From: Knoellia sp. S7-12
GTDB lineage: Bacteria; Actinomycetota; Actinomycetes; Actinomycetales; Dermatophilaceae
Assembly (NCBI RefSeq): GCF_040518285.1
Contig: NZ_CP155449.1
Location: 1,984,001-2,048,000, forward strand
DNA: 64,000 nt
Direction of reading: 5' to 3'
Of this stretch, positions 37,742 to 45,592 are shown piece after piece; positions within the stretch are counted from its first letter, which is position 1, and each line of letters begins with the position of its first letter. The notes beneath the pieces were generated by a model. The model was given only the letters and a program-made list of their open reading frames with translations, was not told the DNA's origin and searched no databases. The position numbers and the translations under genes are program-made.

Positions 37742-38842
37742 ACTCGGCACCTCGATCCAGTGATGGCTGAGGGCGGCCAGCAGGAGGCTGATCGGGAGGC
37801 CAACGGCGAGCAGCGGCAGGAGACCACCGGCGAACTCTGAGGCACCGGTCACGGCATACAAGGCTTCGAACACTGGAAGGTGCCAGAGGAACAGGCCGTA
37901 GCTCGTCACGCCCAGCCAACGAACCACCGGTCGCGAGAGAACGGCGCGATAGGCAGAGGGGCCCCCGTGTGTGAGGGGGAGCAGTAGGCCGAGCGCGATG
38001 ACGGCGGACAGGGCCGTGCGCACCACGAGCTGCGACGGAGTGGCTGGCTCAAGGGTGAGGGAGCCGGTGATCGGTGCGGTCGCCATGAGATAGGCGGCGC
38101 CGGCGACGGCGAGGCACATCACGGCGTCGGATCCCCATGAGGTCAGGCGCCGTGCGATGGCGTGCCCGGGGACGAGCAGCGCCTCGGCACAGATCATTCC
38201 CACGAGAAAATGCGGTGCTCGAGCATGCAGCCACCTCTCGTAGAGGACGTCTTCTCCGAAGGCGCCACCACCGCCGAGACCTGATGTGAGGGTCAGGGCG
38301 ACGGCGAGGATCGCCAGGACGATGAGCGGTAGGGCGGGCCGCCGCCGTCGCAGCGGCCGCAGTGCCAGGACGACAAACGGCAAAGCCGCATAGAAGGCTA
38401 TCTCGGTGGCGATACTCCAGGACTGTCCGAAGTCGGAGATCCACGCGTCCGACCAGTAGATCTGAAGGCCTGCCGCGTGGATGAGCGAGTCACGCGCCGA
38501 CGGGTGGGACGCAACGACAACCACAGCCAGAGCGATCCAATAGGCGGGCAGGATGCGAGCTGCTCGCCGGAAGGCGTAGCCAACGACGTCGAGGCGCCCG
38601 TCTCGGTCGTCGGCCACGAGTCCCCGGTGCAGAAGAAAACCTGAGAGCGCGAAGAAGATGGCGACGCCGAAGTCCCCTCTGGCCATCATTCGTCCAGTGA
38701 GACCGCTGCCCACTCCGACTCCGGTGAGGTATGCCGCATGGGTCAGGACGACCATTCCGGCGGCCACCGCCCGCAGTCCGTCGAGAGCGGGGATGAGCGT
38801 CACGACACCCTGTGCTGGTGTGGTGGTCCGGCGCGAGCTCAT
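37628..38842 (-). CDS. Acyltransferase-3 family membrane protein
   Basis: 404 residues with about ten helices and no SGNH domain. The N-terminal core IPALDGLRAVAAGMVVLTH and GVAIFFALSGFLLHRGLV are the acyltransferase-3 hallmarks; AFRRAARILPAYWIAL is the next conserved block. ATG 38842. It should move an acetyl or other acyl group onto an exported glycan. The last 37 residues, an Arg-rich cytoplasmic tail, are encoded antisense to the end of the AftD-like gene. Alternative truncated ends are not indicated, since no earlier stop exists. Confidence 0.85.
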   Translation of the reverse strand: MSSRRTTTPAQGVVTLIPALDGLRAVAAGMVVLTHAAYLTGVGVGSGLTGRMMARGDFGVAIFFALSGFLLHRGLVADDRDGRLDVVGYAFRRAARILPAYWIALAVVVVASHPSARDSLIHAAGLQIYWSDAWISDFGQSWSIATEIAFYAALPFVVLALRPLRRRRPALPLIVLAILAVALTLTSGLGGGGAFGEDVLYERWLHARAPHFLVGMICAEALLVPGHAIARRLTSWGSDAVMCLAVAGAAYLMATAPITGSLTLEPATPSQLVVRTALSAVIALGLLLPLTHGGPSAYRAVLSRPVVRWLGVTSYGLFLWHLPVFEALYAVTGASEFAGGLLPLLAVGLPISLLLAALSHHWIEVPSSRLAGRLLARRRQRQRDRPEDKESHRPLDSGASDSAR

Positions 38843-38884
38843 GAACGCACAATAGGGGAGACGCGACTCACGCCCTCCGACTCT

Positions 38885-38913
38885 CGGACACTACGGCTAC
38901 CGGCTGGTAAGGT
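38885..38913 (+). promoter_or_regulatory. Possible promoter of the DUF3068 gene
   Basis: CGGACA (38885-38890), a 17-base spacer, then TAAGGT (38908-38913). The -10 is identical to that proposed for rpsA. The leader to ATG 38962 would be about 40 bases. Confidence 0.4.
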
Positions 38914-38961
38914 CGCGCCAAACCCCTGCTCCTAGCCCACTGAGACAAAGGTGTCCCGCAG

Positions 38962-39963
38962 ATGCGCAGAATTATCGGTCTGGTGTTGATGGGCCTTGCC
39001 GGCTTCCTCGTCACCACCGCCTTGCTGGCGTTGATCTACATCCCCGGCCAGGTGAAGAAGACCCCGCTCGACACGGATTCCAACACGCGTCTCACGGGAC
39101 AGGCTGCAGCACTGCCCACCGGTGATGGGGCCCCGGTCAAGGCACTGAGCCACACCGTGGCCGATGGTGCCAAGTCGGATGGCGACGTCGTTGTCTTCGA
39201 CACGTTCACCTGCCTCATCACCGACCCCGACGGTGACGCGCCAGACTGCGTCGACGACACCGACCCCGACAAGCGTCTTGTCTCGGCCACGACGGACCGG
39301 TTCGCGACCAACCGCAAGACGGGTGTTGCTGTCAACGACGAGAAGTACATCGGTGACGCCACGCCACATGAGGGGCTGATCAACAAGTTCCCGTTCGACG
39401 TCGAGAAGAAGACCTACCCATTCTGGGACGGCATCCTCGGGCGCGCCGTCGACGCCACCTTCGAGGGCGAAGAGAAGGTCAACGGGCTCGACACCTACAA
39501 GTTCGTCATCGATGTCGCGGACGAGCCGGCCGAGATCGCCAATGGCATTCAGGGCACCTACTCGTCGCTCAAGACAATGAACATCGACCCCGTCACCGGT
39601 GCGATCCAAAAGCAGACCGAGCAGCAGAAGCGCGTTCTCGAGAACGGCACGACGGTCCTGGACCTGGACTTCGGCTTCACCGACGAGACGGTGGCCGCCA
39701 ATGTCGCGTCAGCCAAGGAAAGTGGCTCCTCGCTCGCGACCGTCGGCAAGCTCCCGCTCATCGCCGGGCTGCTCGGCCTCCTCTCGGGCCTGGCAGGCTT
39801 CTTCCTGTGGAACTCTGCGCGTCGCGCCCGAGACGAGGGTGAGCCGCGGGACGTCGGTGACGTCAATGGTGGCGGCAACAGCAATGCCGAGACCAGTTCT
39901 CTCGACGTCTTCGGCGAGGGCAACGACACGACTCGCAGTCGCTCCGACCTGCGTCGTTCCTGA
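38962..39963 (+). CDS. DUF3068 (PorA-like) membrane-anchored protein
   Basis: 333 residues. N-terminal helix at about 4-26 ([20 protein letters not shown]), a large extracytoplasmic domain (about 30-270) and a second helix at about 273-292 followed by a polar tail. The domain order and the block [21 protein letters not shown] match DUF3068, described in actinobacteria as PorA-like and of unknown role. The Cys pair in [14 protein letters not shown] could bond. ATG 38962. One base separates it from the epimerase gene, so the two are co-transcribed. Confidence 0.82.
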   Translation: MRRIIGLVLMGLAGFLVTTALLALIYIPGQVKKTPLDTDSNTRLTGQAAALPTGDGAPVKALSHTVADGAKSDGDVVVFDTFTCLITDPDGDAPDCVDDTDPDKRLVSATTDRFATNRKTGVAVNDEKYIGDATPHEGLINKFPFDVEKKTYPFWDGILGRAVDATFEGEEKVNGLDTYKFVIDVADEPAEIANGIQGTYSSLKTMNIDPVTGAIQKQTEQQKRVLENGTTVLDLDFGFTDETVAANVASAKESGSSLATVGKLPLIAGLLGLLSGLAGFFLWNSARRARDEGEPRDVGDVNGGGNSNAETSSLDVFGEGNDTTRSRSDLRRS

Positions 39964-39964
39964 C

Positions 39965-40909
39965 ATGCGTGCCGTCGTCACCGGCGGCGCCGGGTTCCTC
40001 GGCTCGCATCTGTGCGAGGCCCTCATCGGACGTGGGGATGAGGTCGTGTGCCTCGACAACTTCCTCACCGGTGCGCCCGCAAACGTCGCTCACCTGGTCG
40101 AGGAGCCCGGGTTCCAGCTGATCCGGTCTGACGTGACGGACTTCGTCCACGTCGGCGGCACGGTGGATCTCGTCCTCCACTTCGCGAGCCCGGCGTCGCC
40201 GATCGACTACCTCAAGCTGCCGATCGAGACGCTCAAGGTGGGTTCGATCGGAACCCTGCACGCCCTGGGTCTGGCTCGGGACAAGGGCGCTCGGATCATC
40301 CTCGCCTCGACCTCAGAGGTCTATGGCGACCCGAAAGTTCACCCTCAGCCCGAGACCTACTGGGGGCACGTCAACCCGGTCGGGCCCCGAGGGGTCTACG
40401 ACGAGGCGAAGCGCTATGCAGAAGCGCTGACCTTGGCCTACCGCAACACCCATCAGGTCGACACGGGCATCGTGAGGATCTTCAACACCTTCGGTCCCAG
40501 GATGCGTCCCAACGACGGTCGGGCCATCCCCAACTTCATCCGTCAGTCACTGTCCGGCGAGCCGGTCACGGTGGCGGGGGACGGGTCGCAGACCCGGTCG
40601 ATCTGCTACGTCGACGACCTCGTCGAGGCCATCCTGCGGATGGCCGACGGCGAGCACCAGGGCCCGATCAACATCGGGAACCCGCACGAGATCTCCATGC
40701 TTGACCTGGCCCGCAAAGTCATCAGCCTCACGGAGTCCAAGTCCGAGATCGTCCTGATCGACCGGCCCGTCGACGACCCCACGGTGCGTCAGCCGGACAC
40801 CACGCTGGCGCGCGACGTGCTCAAGTGGGAACCCAAGGTCGACATGGACGAGGGCCTGGCCCGCACCATCGCGTGGTTCCGCGAGGTGCACCCCTGGTCA
40901 CCCGCCTGA
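39965..40909 (+). CDS. UDP-glucuronate decarboxylase-type NAD-dependent epimerase/dehydratase
   Basis: 314 residues, extended SDR. ATG 39965 starts [20 protein letters not shown] with the NAD-binding GGAGFLG. The stretch [20 protein letters not shown] and the catalytic YDEAKRYAE (Tyr-x-x-x-Lys) are the hallmarks of UDP-glucuronate decarboxylases, which make UDP-xylose; [10 protein letters not shown] and the later YVDDLVEAI agree. dTDP-glucose 4,6-dehydratase is the main alternative, but the SPASP-x-DY block favours UXS. It would supply a pentose donor for the glycan region. Its end overlaps the convergent methyltransferase by 12 bases. Confidence 0.82.
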   Translation: MRAVVTGGAGFLGSHLCEALIGRGDEVVCLDNFLTGAPANVAHLVEEPGFQLIRSDVTDFVHVGGTVDLVLHFASPASPIDYLKLPIETLKVGSIGTLHALGLARDKGARIILASTSEVYGDPKVHPQPETYWGHVNPVGPRGVYDEAKRYAEALTLAYRNTHQVDTGIVRIFNTFGPRMRPNDGRAIPNFIRQSLSGEPVTVAGDGSQTRSICYVDDLVEAILRMADGEHQGPINIGNPHEISMLDLARKVISLTESKSEIVLIDRPVDDPTVRQPDTTLARDVLKWEPKVDMDEGLARTIAWFREVHPWSPA

Positions 40910-41710
40910 CGGGCGGCGGCAGACGAAGATCGCCGTCCCGGGGATGACGGCGCCGCGGGTGGGGGACCAGCCACCCCACGTCGCCGTGTTGTCCTCCGGC
41001 CACTCCGGCTCGACGACGTCCTCCACCACGAGACCACCCGCGACGATCTCGCGGATCCGGTCGCCCATGGTCCGGTGGTGCTCGACATAGGTCGCTCGAC
41101 CCGAACTGTCGGACTCGACATAGGGCGTCCGGTCGAAATAGCTGAGTCGCGCCGTGAGCCCGGCCTCGCCGGGGTCGTCCGCGAAGGCCCACCGGATCGG
41201 GTGGGTCGTCGAGAAGACGAACCGGCCACCGGGGCGCAGCACCCGCGCGACCTCCGTCATCACGGCTGCGCTGTCGGCGACGAACGGCACGACTCCGTAT
41301 GCCGTGAAGACAGTGTCGAACGAGGCGTCACCGAACGGCAGGGCAAGGCCGTCACACTGCACGAGCGGGGGAGCCACCCCAGTCCGTTCGCTCACCTCCA
41401 GGCCGACGCGCAACATCCCTGCCGACAGGTCACTTGCGACCACCGATGCGCCCACATTGCGCTGCAGCCACCGCGCACACTGGCCGGCGCCGGCACCGAT
41501 CTCGAGGATCCGCTGGCCGGCCTTGGCCTGAAGCAGGTCGAGCATCTCCTCGGTCCACCCCTCGGGACCCCAGACGAACTCGTCGTCGCCGAGGAAGGAG
41601 CCGTGCTCGGCGTAGTACTCCGCCGCCTCACCGTCCCACCAGGCCCGATTGGCGGAATGGGTCTCGCCCGTGTCAGCGGTGCGTCGACCGACGTCGTCGC
41701 TCACCGGCAT
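40898..41710 (-). CDS. Class I SAM-dependent methyltransferase
   Basis: 270 residues from the ATG read at 41710 (MPVSDDVG); a GTG at 41704 with GTGGGGT upstream is equally possible, and a longer open frame to 41794 crosses the rpsA promoter. Motif [17 protein letters not shown], motif [13 protein letters not shown] and [14 protein letters not shown] are methyltransf_11-type. The N-terminus [20 protein letters not shown] and the Trp-rich C-terminus ([12 protein letters not shown]) are usual in this group. Substrate unknown. Divergent from rpsA. Confidence 0.8.
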   Translation of the reverse strand: MPVSDDVGRRTADTGETHSANRAWWDGEAAEYYAEHGSFLGDDEFVWGPEGWTEEMLDLLQAKAGQRILEIGAGAGQCARWLQRNVGASVVASDLSAGMLRVGLEVSERTGVAPPLVQCDGLALPFGDASFDTVFTAYGVVPFVADSAAVMTEVARVLRPGGRFVFSTTHPIRWAFADDPGEAGLTARLSYFDRTPYVESDSSGRATYVEHHRTMGDRIREIVAGGLVVEDVVEPEWPEDNTATWGGWSPTRGAVIPGTAIFVCRRPSGG

Positions 41711-41718
41711 ACCCCACT

Positions 41719-41748
41719 TTGACCGCTCACAGACAACCTCGGTAAGGT
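41719..41748 (+). promoter_or_regulatory. Promoter of rpsA
   Basis: TTGACC (41719-41724), an 18-base spacer and TAAGGT (41743-41748), the best housekeeping promoter in the window. Transcription would start near 41755, leaving a leader of about 100 bases before ATG 41856. Confidence 0.6.
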
Positions 41749-41855
41749 GGGCGAGCATTCGTGTGTGATCTTGCATGCCCGCAAGGGCATGCAAGCACGT
41801 CGAACGGCATCAGTACCAACCCTCATCCATCTGTCCACATCGGAGTTCCTACTAC

Positions 41856-43370
41856 ATGACTGCCAGCACGGTCGAAACGACCGCCCCTCAGATCGCCATC
41901 AACGACATCGGCTCTGAGGAAGACCTTCTCGCCGCCATCGACGCGACGATCAAGCACTTCAACGATGGCGACATCGTCGAAGGCATCATCGTCAAGGTTG
42001 ACCGCGACGAGGTTCTGCTCGACATCGGCTACAAGACCGAGGGTGTCATCCCCTCGCGTGAGTTGTCGATCAAGCACGACATTGACCCCAACGAGGTCGT
42101 CAAGGTCGGCGACGAGGTCGAAGCACTTGTTCTCCAGAAGGAGGACAAGGAAGGCCGCCTCATCCTGTCCAAGAAGCGCGCTCAGTACGAGCGTGCCTGG
42201 GGCACCATCGAGAAGGTCAAGGAAGAGGACGGCGTCGTCACTGGCACCGTCATCGAGGTCGTCAAGGGTGGACTCATCCTCGACATCGGCCTGCGCGGCT
42301 TCCTCCCCGCCTCCCTCGTCGAGATGCGTCGTGTCCGCGACCTCCAGCCGTACGTCGGCAAGGAGATCGAGGCCAAGATCATCGAGCTCGACAAGAACCG
42401 CAACAACGTGGTTCTGTCGCGTCGCGCATGGCTCGAGCAGACCCAGAGCGAGGTCCGCACGACCTTCCTCAAGGAGCTCCAGAAGGGCCAGGTCCGCACG
42501 GGCGTCGTGTCCTCCATCGTCAACTTCGGTGCGTTCGTGGACCTCGGCGGCGTCGACGGTCTCGTCCACGTCTCGGAGCTGTCCTGGAAGCACATCGACC
42601 ACCCGTCCGAGGTCGTCGAGGTTGGCGACGAGGTCACCGTCGAGGTGCTCGACGTCGACATGGACCGTGAGCGTGTGTCCCTGTCGCTGAAGGCGACGCA
42701 GGAGGACCCGTGGCAGCACTTCGCTCGCACGCACGCCATCGGTCAGGTCGTGCCGGGCAAGGTCACCAAGCTCGTCCCGTTCGGCTCGTTCGTGCGTGTC
42801 GAGGACGGCATCGAAGGCCTCGTCCACATCTCCGAGCTGGCCGAGCGCCACGTGGAGCTGCCGGAGCAGGTCGTCACCGTCGGTGCTGACATCTTCGTCA
42901 AGGTCATCGACATCGACCTCGAGCGTCGTCGCATCTCGCTGTCGCTCAAGCAGGCCAACGAGGACGGCGCCGGACTCACTGAGTTCGACCCGACCCTCTA
43001 TGGCATGGCAGCCGAGTACGACGATCAGGGTGCCTACAAGTACCCCGAGGGCTTCGACTCCGAGACCAACGAGTGGCTCGAGGGCTTCGAGAAGCAGCGC
43101 GAGGTCTGGGAGAAGCAGTACGCCGAGGCGCACACGCGCTGGGAGTCGCACCGCACCCAGGTCGAGGAGGCCGCCAAGGCTGACGCCGAGGCCGCCGCTG
43201 GTGGCGACACCGCCACGTCCTACAGCAGCGACTCGTCCTCCTCCGCTGCGTCCGACTCGGACGACGAAGAGGGCACGGACTCGCGTCCCGCCGCTCCGCC
43301 GGCCAACGAGGGCACCCTCGCCTCCGACGAGGCCCTCGCCGCACTGCGCGAGAAGCTCACCGGAAACTGA
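41856..43370 (+). CDS. rpsA: 30S ribosomal protein S1
   Basis: 504 residues. ATG 41856 with CGGAG ten bases upstream; the open frame from 41775 runs through the leader. Four S1 RNA-binding repeats are visible, at about 35-104 (GDIVEGIIVKVDRDEVLLDIG), 121-187, 208-276 (GQVRTGVVSSIVNFGAFVDLG) and 293-362 (GQVVPGKVTKLVPFGSFVRV). The C-terminal 100 residues are acidic, then Ser/Ala/Asp rich (SSSSAASDSDDEEGTD). Four repeats plus a disordered tail is the actinobacterial form, shorter than the six-repeat enterobacterial S1. Followed by a strong terminator. Confidence 0.97.
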   Translation: MTASTVETTAPQIAINDIGSEEDLLAAIDATIKHFNDGDIVEGIIVKVDRDEVLLDIGYKTEGVIPSRELSIKHDIDPNEVVKVGDEVEALVLQKEDKEGRLILSKKRAQYERAWGTIEKVKEEDGVVTGTVIEVVKGGLILDIGLRGFLPASLVEMRRVRDLQPYVGKEIEAKIIELDKNRNNVVLSRRAWLEQTQSEVRTTFLKELQKGQVRTGVVSSIVNFGAFVDLGGVDGLVHVSELSWKHIDHPSEVVEVGDEVTVEVLDVDMDRERVSLSLKATQEDPWQHFARTHAIGQVVPGKVTKLVPFGSFVRVEDGIEGLVHISELAERHVELPEQVVTVGADIFVKVIDIDLERRRISLSLKQANEDGAGLTEFDPTLYGMAAEYDDQGAYKYPEGFDSETNEWLEGFEKQREVWEKQYAEAHTRWESHRTQVEEAAKADAEAAAGGDTATSYSSDSSSSAASDSDDEEGTDSRPAAPPANEGTLASDEALAALREKLTGN

Positions 43371-43408
43371 GCTGACCGGCATACCCTGCGTATGCCGTGA
43401 CGCCAGAT

Positions 43409-43446
43409 CGAAGGCCCGGTTCCCCTTGCGGGGAGCCGGGCCTTCG
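43409..43446 (+). terminator. Strong terminator after rpsA
   Basis: A 17-bp stem, CGAAGGCCCGGTTCCCC (43409-43425) against GGGGAGCCGGGCCTTCG (43430-43446), with one G-T pair and loop TTGC. It lies 38 bases after the rpsA stop. Confidence 0.85.
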
Positions 43447-43486
43447 GCCTGTCGCGGGGTCTGGCAACGGTTTCCTCGGCGACACT

Positions 43487-43511
43487 CAACCTTTCGGGCG
43501 TCCCTCTCGTA
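43487..43511 (+). promoter_or_regulatory. Possible ECF-type promoter of the sigma factor gene
   Basis: CAACC (43487-43491), a 16-base spacer and CGTA (43508-43511). An AAC-containing -35 and CGT-containing -10 at this spacing is the general ECF pattern, so the sigma factor may activate its own gene. Confidence 0.4.
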
Positions 43512-43564
43512 GGGATGGGTGAGGGGCACCTGATGGCAGGGCCGACGGACAACAGGGGGGCGAT

Positions 43565-44077
43565 GTGAAGACATCGGAGGGGGCGGATGTCGAGTTCACG
43601 GCCTTCGTCGAGGGGGCACAACCGAGGTTGTCCCGCGTGGCGGTGCTCCTCACGGGCAACCGGGCCACGGCTGAGGATCTTCTCCAGGAGGCGTTCATTC
43701 GGACGTATCTCAACTGGGGCAAAGTCCGGCCCGAGGGCGCGTACTCCTACACCCGCAAGATCCTGGTCAACCTCAACACTGACCGGTGGCGTCGTCGTCA
43801 CCTCGAGGCCGTGGTGGGGGACCTCGGCGACCAGCACACCAGTCGGGCAGCGTCTCGGGCGTACGAAACCGTCGACCGTCGGGACTCGATCGTCCACGAA
43901 CTGGCAGGGCTGTCGGATCGTGAGCGCTCGATCGTTGTCCTGCGCTACTACCTCGACCTCAGCGAACGCCAGGTCGCCGAAGAACTCGACATTTCAGTCG
44001 GAACAGTGAAGTCCACGTGTTCCCGGGCGCTCGCGCGTCTCGGGTCGCAGCGCGTGGAGGAAGGAAGGTTGTCATGA
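43565..44077 (+). CDS. SigE-family ECF RNA polymerase sigma factor
   Basis: 170 residues starting at GTG 43565. Region 2 is FVEGAQPRLSRVAVLL and AEDLLQEAFIRTYLNW (about 14-54), region 4 is LSDRERSIVVLRYYLDLSER with the helix-turn-helix QVAEELDISVGTVKS (about 117-151). The order and short length are those of ECF sigma factors called SigE-family in actinobacteria. The regulon is unknown. An ECF-like promoter lies just upstream, and the next gene, overlapping by four bases, encodes a single-pass membrane protein that may restrain it. Confidence 0.88.
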   Translation: MKTSEGADVEFTAFVEGAQPRLSRVAVLLTGNRATAEDLLQEAFIRTYLNWGKVRPEGAYSYTRKILVNLNTDRWRRRHLEAVVGDLGDQHTSRAASRAYETVDRRDSIVHELAGLSDRERSIVVLRYYLDLSERQVAEELDISVGTVKSTCSRALARLGSQRVEEGRLS

Positions 44078-45054
44078 GCCCGATCAGTGAGGACGAGCTC
44101 CGCGCCAGGCTCGAGGACGTGCAGCTGTCACCGGCGCGTCACGGGTTCGCGGAGCGAGTCGTCCAGCAAGGACGCGGGCGGCGCCGTCGGCAGCGCTGGG
44201 TGATGGCGGTGGCCGCCGCCGCCGCAGTCGCGGTCATCGGAGGTGGAGCCCTGGCGATCGGGGACCAGATCGGGCGCGAGGAGGCCCTGCCGGCGAGCCC
44301 CACGCCCACACCGACCCAACCGGAGGTGACGCCGACGGTGACCGGCACGTCGTCGCCTTCGTCGACCGCGACGGCCTCGGGCACCCCCACGGTGAGCCCC
44401 ACGGCCACGCCGATGGCATCGGCCTCCGCCACGTCAGTCCCCTCGTCCACACCCACGCGGCCCACCGCCCCCGAGCTCACACCCACTCCGCTCCCAGTGC
44501 TCACACCGACCAGCCCGCCAGCCATCGAACCGGCGTGGGAGACGCTCAACCCGGTCACGTTGCTCCACGCCAGGTCCTGGACCCCCACGAACGCCTTCGC
44601 CGGACCGTGTGGCAGGGAGATCTCCGGCATCGCCGGCCTGCGGCACGCCTACCTCGACGACCAGCGCCGCAACGACAGTGGCGAGGGCCAGGCCAACGGC
44701 GAGGCGTACGTGCTGTTCGTCGACGAGGATGGCGCAGCCGCCTTCATGGACGACCTGCGCAACCAGAGCCGCAGGTGCACGTCCACCACGGACGGCGCCA
44801 TCGGTGGAGTCGTCGAAGGGCTGAGCGGACCGTGGAGTGACGGACTCGCCCTGAGCTACTTCTCGAGCCAGCCACCCGTGTCCGGTGGGTCGGTCGTCCT
44901 AGCGGTCCGGTCAGGGCGCGCCGTGACCCTGTCAAGCGCGTCCGGCTCGTTCACTCGTACCGACCGTGTCGACCCGGGACTCATCCGGGCTGCTCGACCC
45001 TCGGTGGAGCACGTGTACCCCCAGCTGTGCGGCTTCACCGACGAGGGCTGCTGA
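44074..45054 (+). CDS. Single-pass membrane protein with Pro/Thr-rich stalk, possible anti-sigma factor
   Basis: 326 residues from ATG 44074 (ATGA overlap with the sigma stop). A cytoplasmic N-terminus of about 40 residues with a basic GRGRRRRQRW end leads into one helix (about 42-64). Next comes a disordered Pro/Ser/Thr stalk (about 72-150, many PTPT and TATAS units) and an outer domain of about 170 residues with Cys in GPCGREI, RRCTST and QLCGFTDEGC. No zinc-binding anti-sigma motif (HxxxCxxC) is seen, so the control mode would be non-canonical. Paired expression with the sigma gene is the only functional evidence. Confidence 0.6.
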   Translation: MSPISEDELRARLEDVQLSPARHGFAERVVQQGRGRRRRQRWVMAVAAAAAVAVIGGGALAIGDQIGREEALPASPTPTPTQPEVTPTVTGTSSPSSTATASGTPTVSPTATPMASASATSVPSSTPTRPTAPELTPTPLPVLTPTSPPAIEPAWETLNPVTLLHARSWTPTNAFAGPCGREISGIAGLRHAYLDDQRRNDSGEGQANGEAYVLFVDEDGAAAFMDDLRNQSRRCTSTTDGAIGGVVEGLSGPWSDGLALSYFSSQPPVSGGSVVLAVRSGRAVTLSSASGSFTRTDRVDPGLIRAARPSVEHVYPQLCGFTDEGC

Positions 45055-45066
45055 CGCCGACGACGG

Positions 45067-45107
45067 GTGCCATGGAGCCATCTCGTGCGAGAGTGACTCC
45101 ATGGCAC
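45067..45107 (+). promoter_or_regulatory. Nested inverted repeat spanning the PPOX start codon
   Basis: GTGCCATGGAG (45067-45077) is the exact inverse of CTCCATGGCAC (45097-45107), which contains the ATG at 45101. A smaller hairpin TCTCG/CGAGA (45081-45092) lies inside. It could be an operator for a dimeric regulator or an mRNA structure hiding the start. Confidence 0.5.
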
Positions 45108-45565
45108 GCACCATCGCGACGAACTCAGCGGTGGACCTCGAAGGGCTGCTCGACTTCGTCAGGCCGCGCCACCACCTCGTCCTCATCACCACGAGGCGCG
45201 ACGGCACCCCGCAGGCCTCTCCGGTGACCGGCGGCGTCGACCAGGAGGGACGCATCGTCATCTCGACCTACCCCGAGCGAGCCAAGACGGCCAACGCCCG
45301 TCGTCACCCGAGGGTGAGTGTGCTCGTCCTGTCCGATGACTTCGACGGGGCCTGGGACCAGGTCGACGGTGAGTGCGAGGTCATCGACATGCCCGAGGCC
45401 GCGGACGCGCTCGTCGACTACTACCGCTGCATCTCTGGGGAGCACCCCGACTGGGACGAGTACCGGCAGGCCATGCGTGAGCAGGACAAGTCGCTGCTGC
45501 GCATCACGCCGACGCGGTGGGGGCCGGTCGCCACGGGTGGTTTCCCGGCCCGGCTCGCCGACTGA
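45101..45565 (+). CDS. PPOX-class F420-dependent oxidoreductase-like protein
   Basis: 154 residues from ATG 45101. Split-barrel flavin/F420-binding fold: LLDFVRPRHHLVLITTRRDG then TPQASPVTGGVDQEGRIVIS, with the segment TYPERAKTANARRHPRVSV typical of the TIGR03618 F420 group. It may reduce small substrates with F420H2; FMN use is the alternative. The start codon sits inside an 11-bp inverted repeat. It is followed 28 bases later by coaE, which has its own -10 box. Confidence 0.8.
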   Translation: MARTIATNSAVDLEGLLDFVRPRHHLVLITTRRDGTPQASPVTGGVDQEGRIVISTYPERAKTANARRHPRVSVLVLSDDFDGAWDQVDGECEVIDMPEAADALVDYYRCISGEHPDWDEYRQAMREQDKSLLRITPTRWGPVATGGFPARLAD

Positions 45566-45580
45566 CCCGCGCCCGCCCCC

Positions 45581-45586
45581 TAGGTT
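45581..45586 (+). promoter_or_regulatory. -10 element for leaderless coaE
   Basis: TAGGTT followed by six bases and ATG 45593. No clear -35; the box lies 16 bases after the PPOX stop. Confidence 0.45.
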
Positions 45587-45592
45587 GGGTCC

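Noticed and set aside
20501-40909. Mobile island carrying the glycan genes
   Set aside because: No integrase, transposase, tRNA-linked repeat or insertion sequence is visible; codon use and GC look the same as flanking genes, though gene content is accessory-like.
41823-43574. 583-residue frame antisense to rpsA
   Set aside because: Mirror of the acidic S1 protein; no recognised family and it would cross the rpsA terminator.
44074-45054. Canonical zinc-binding anti-sigma factor
   Set aside because: No HxxxCxxC motif in the cytoplasmic end; kept only as a possible, non-canonical partner.
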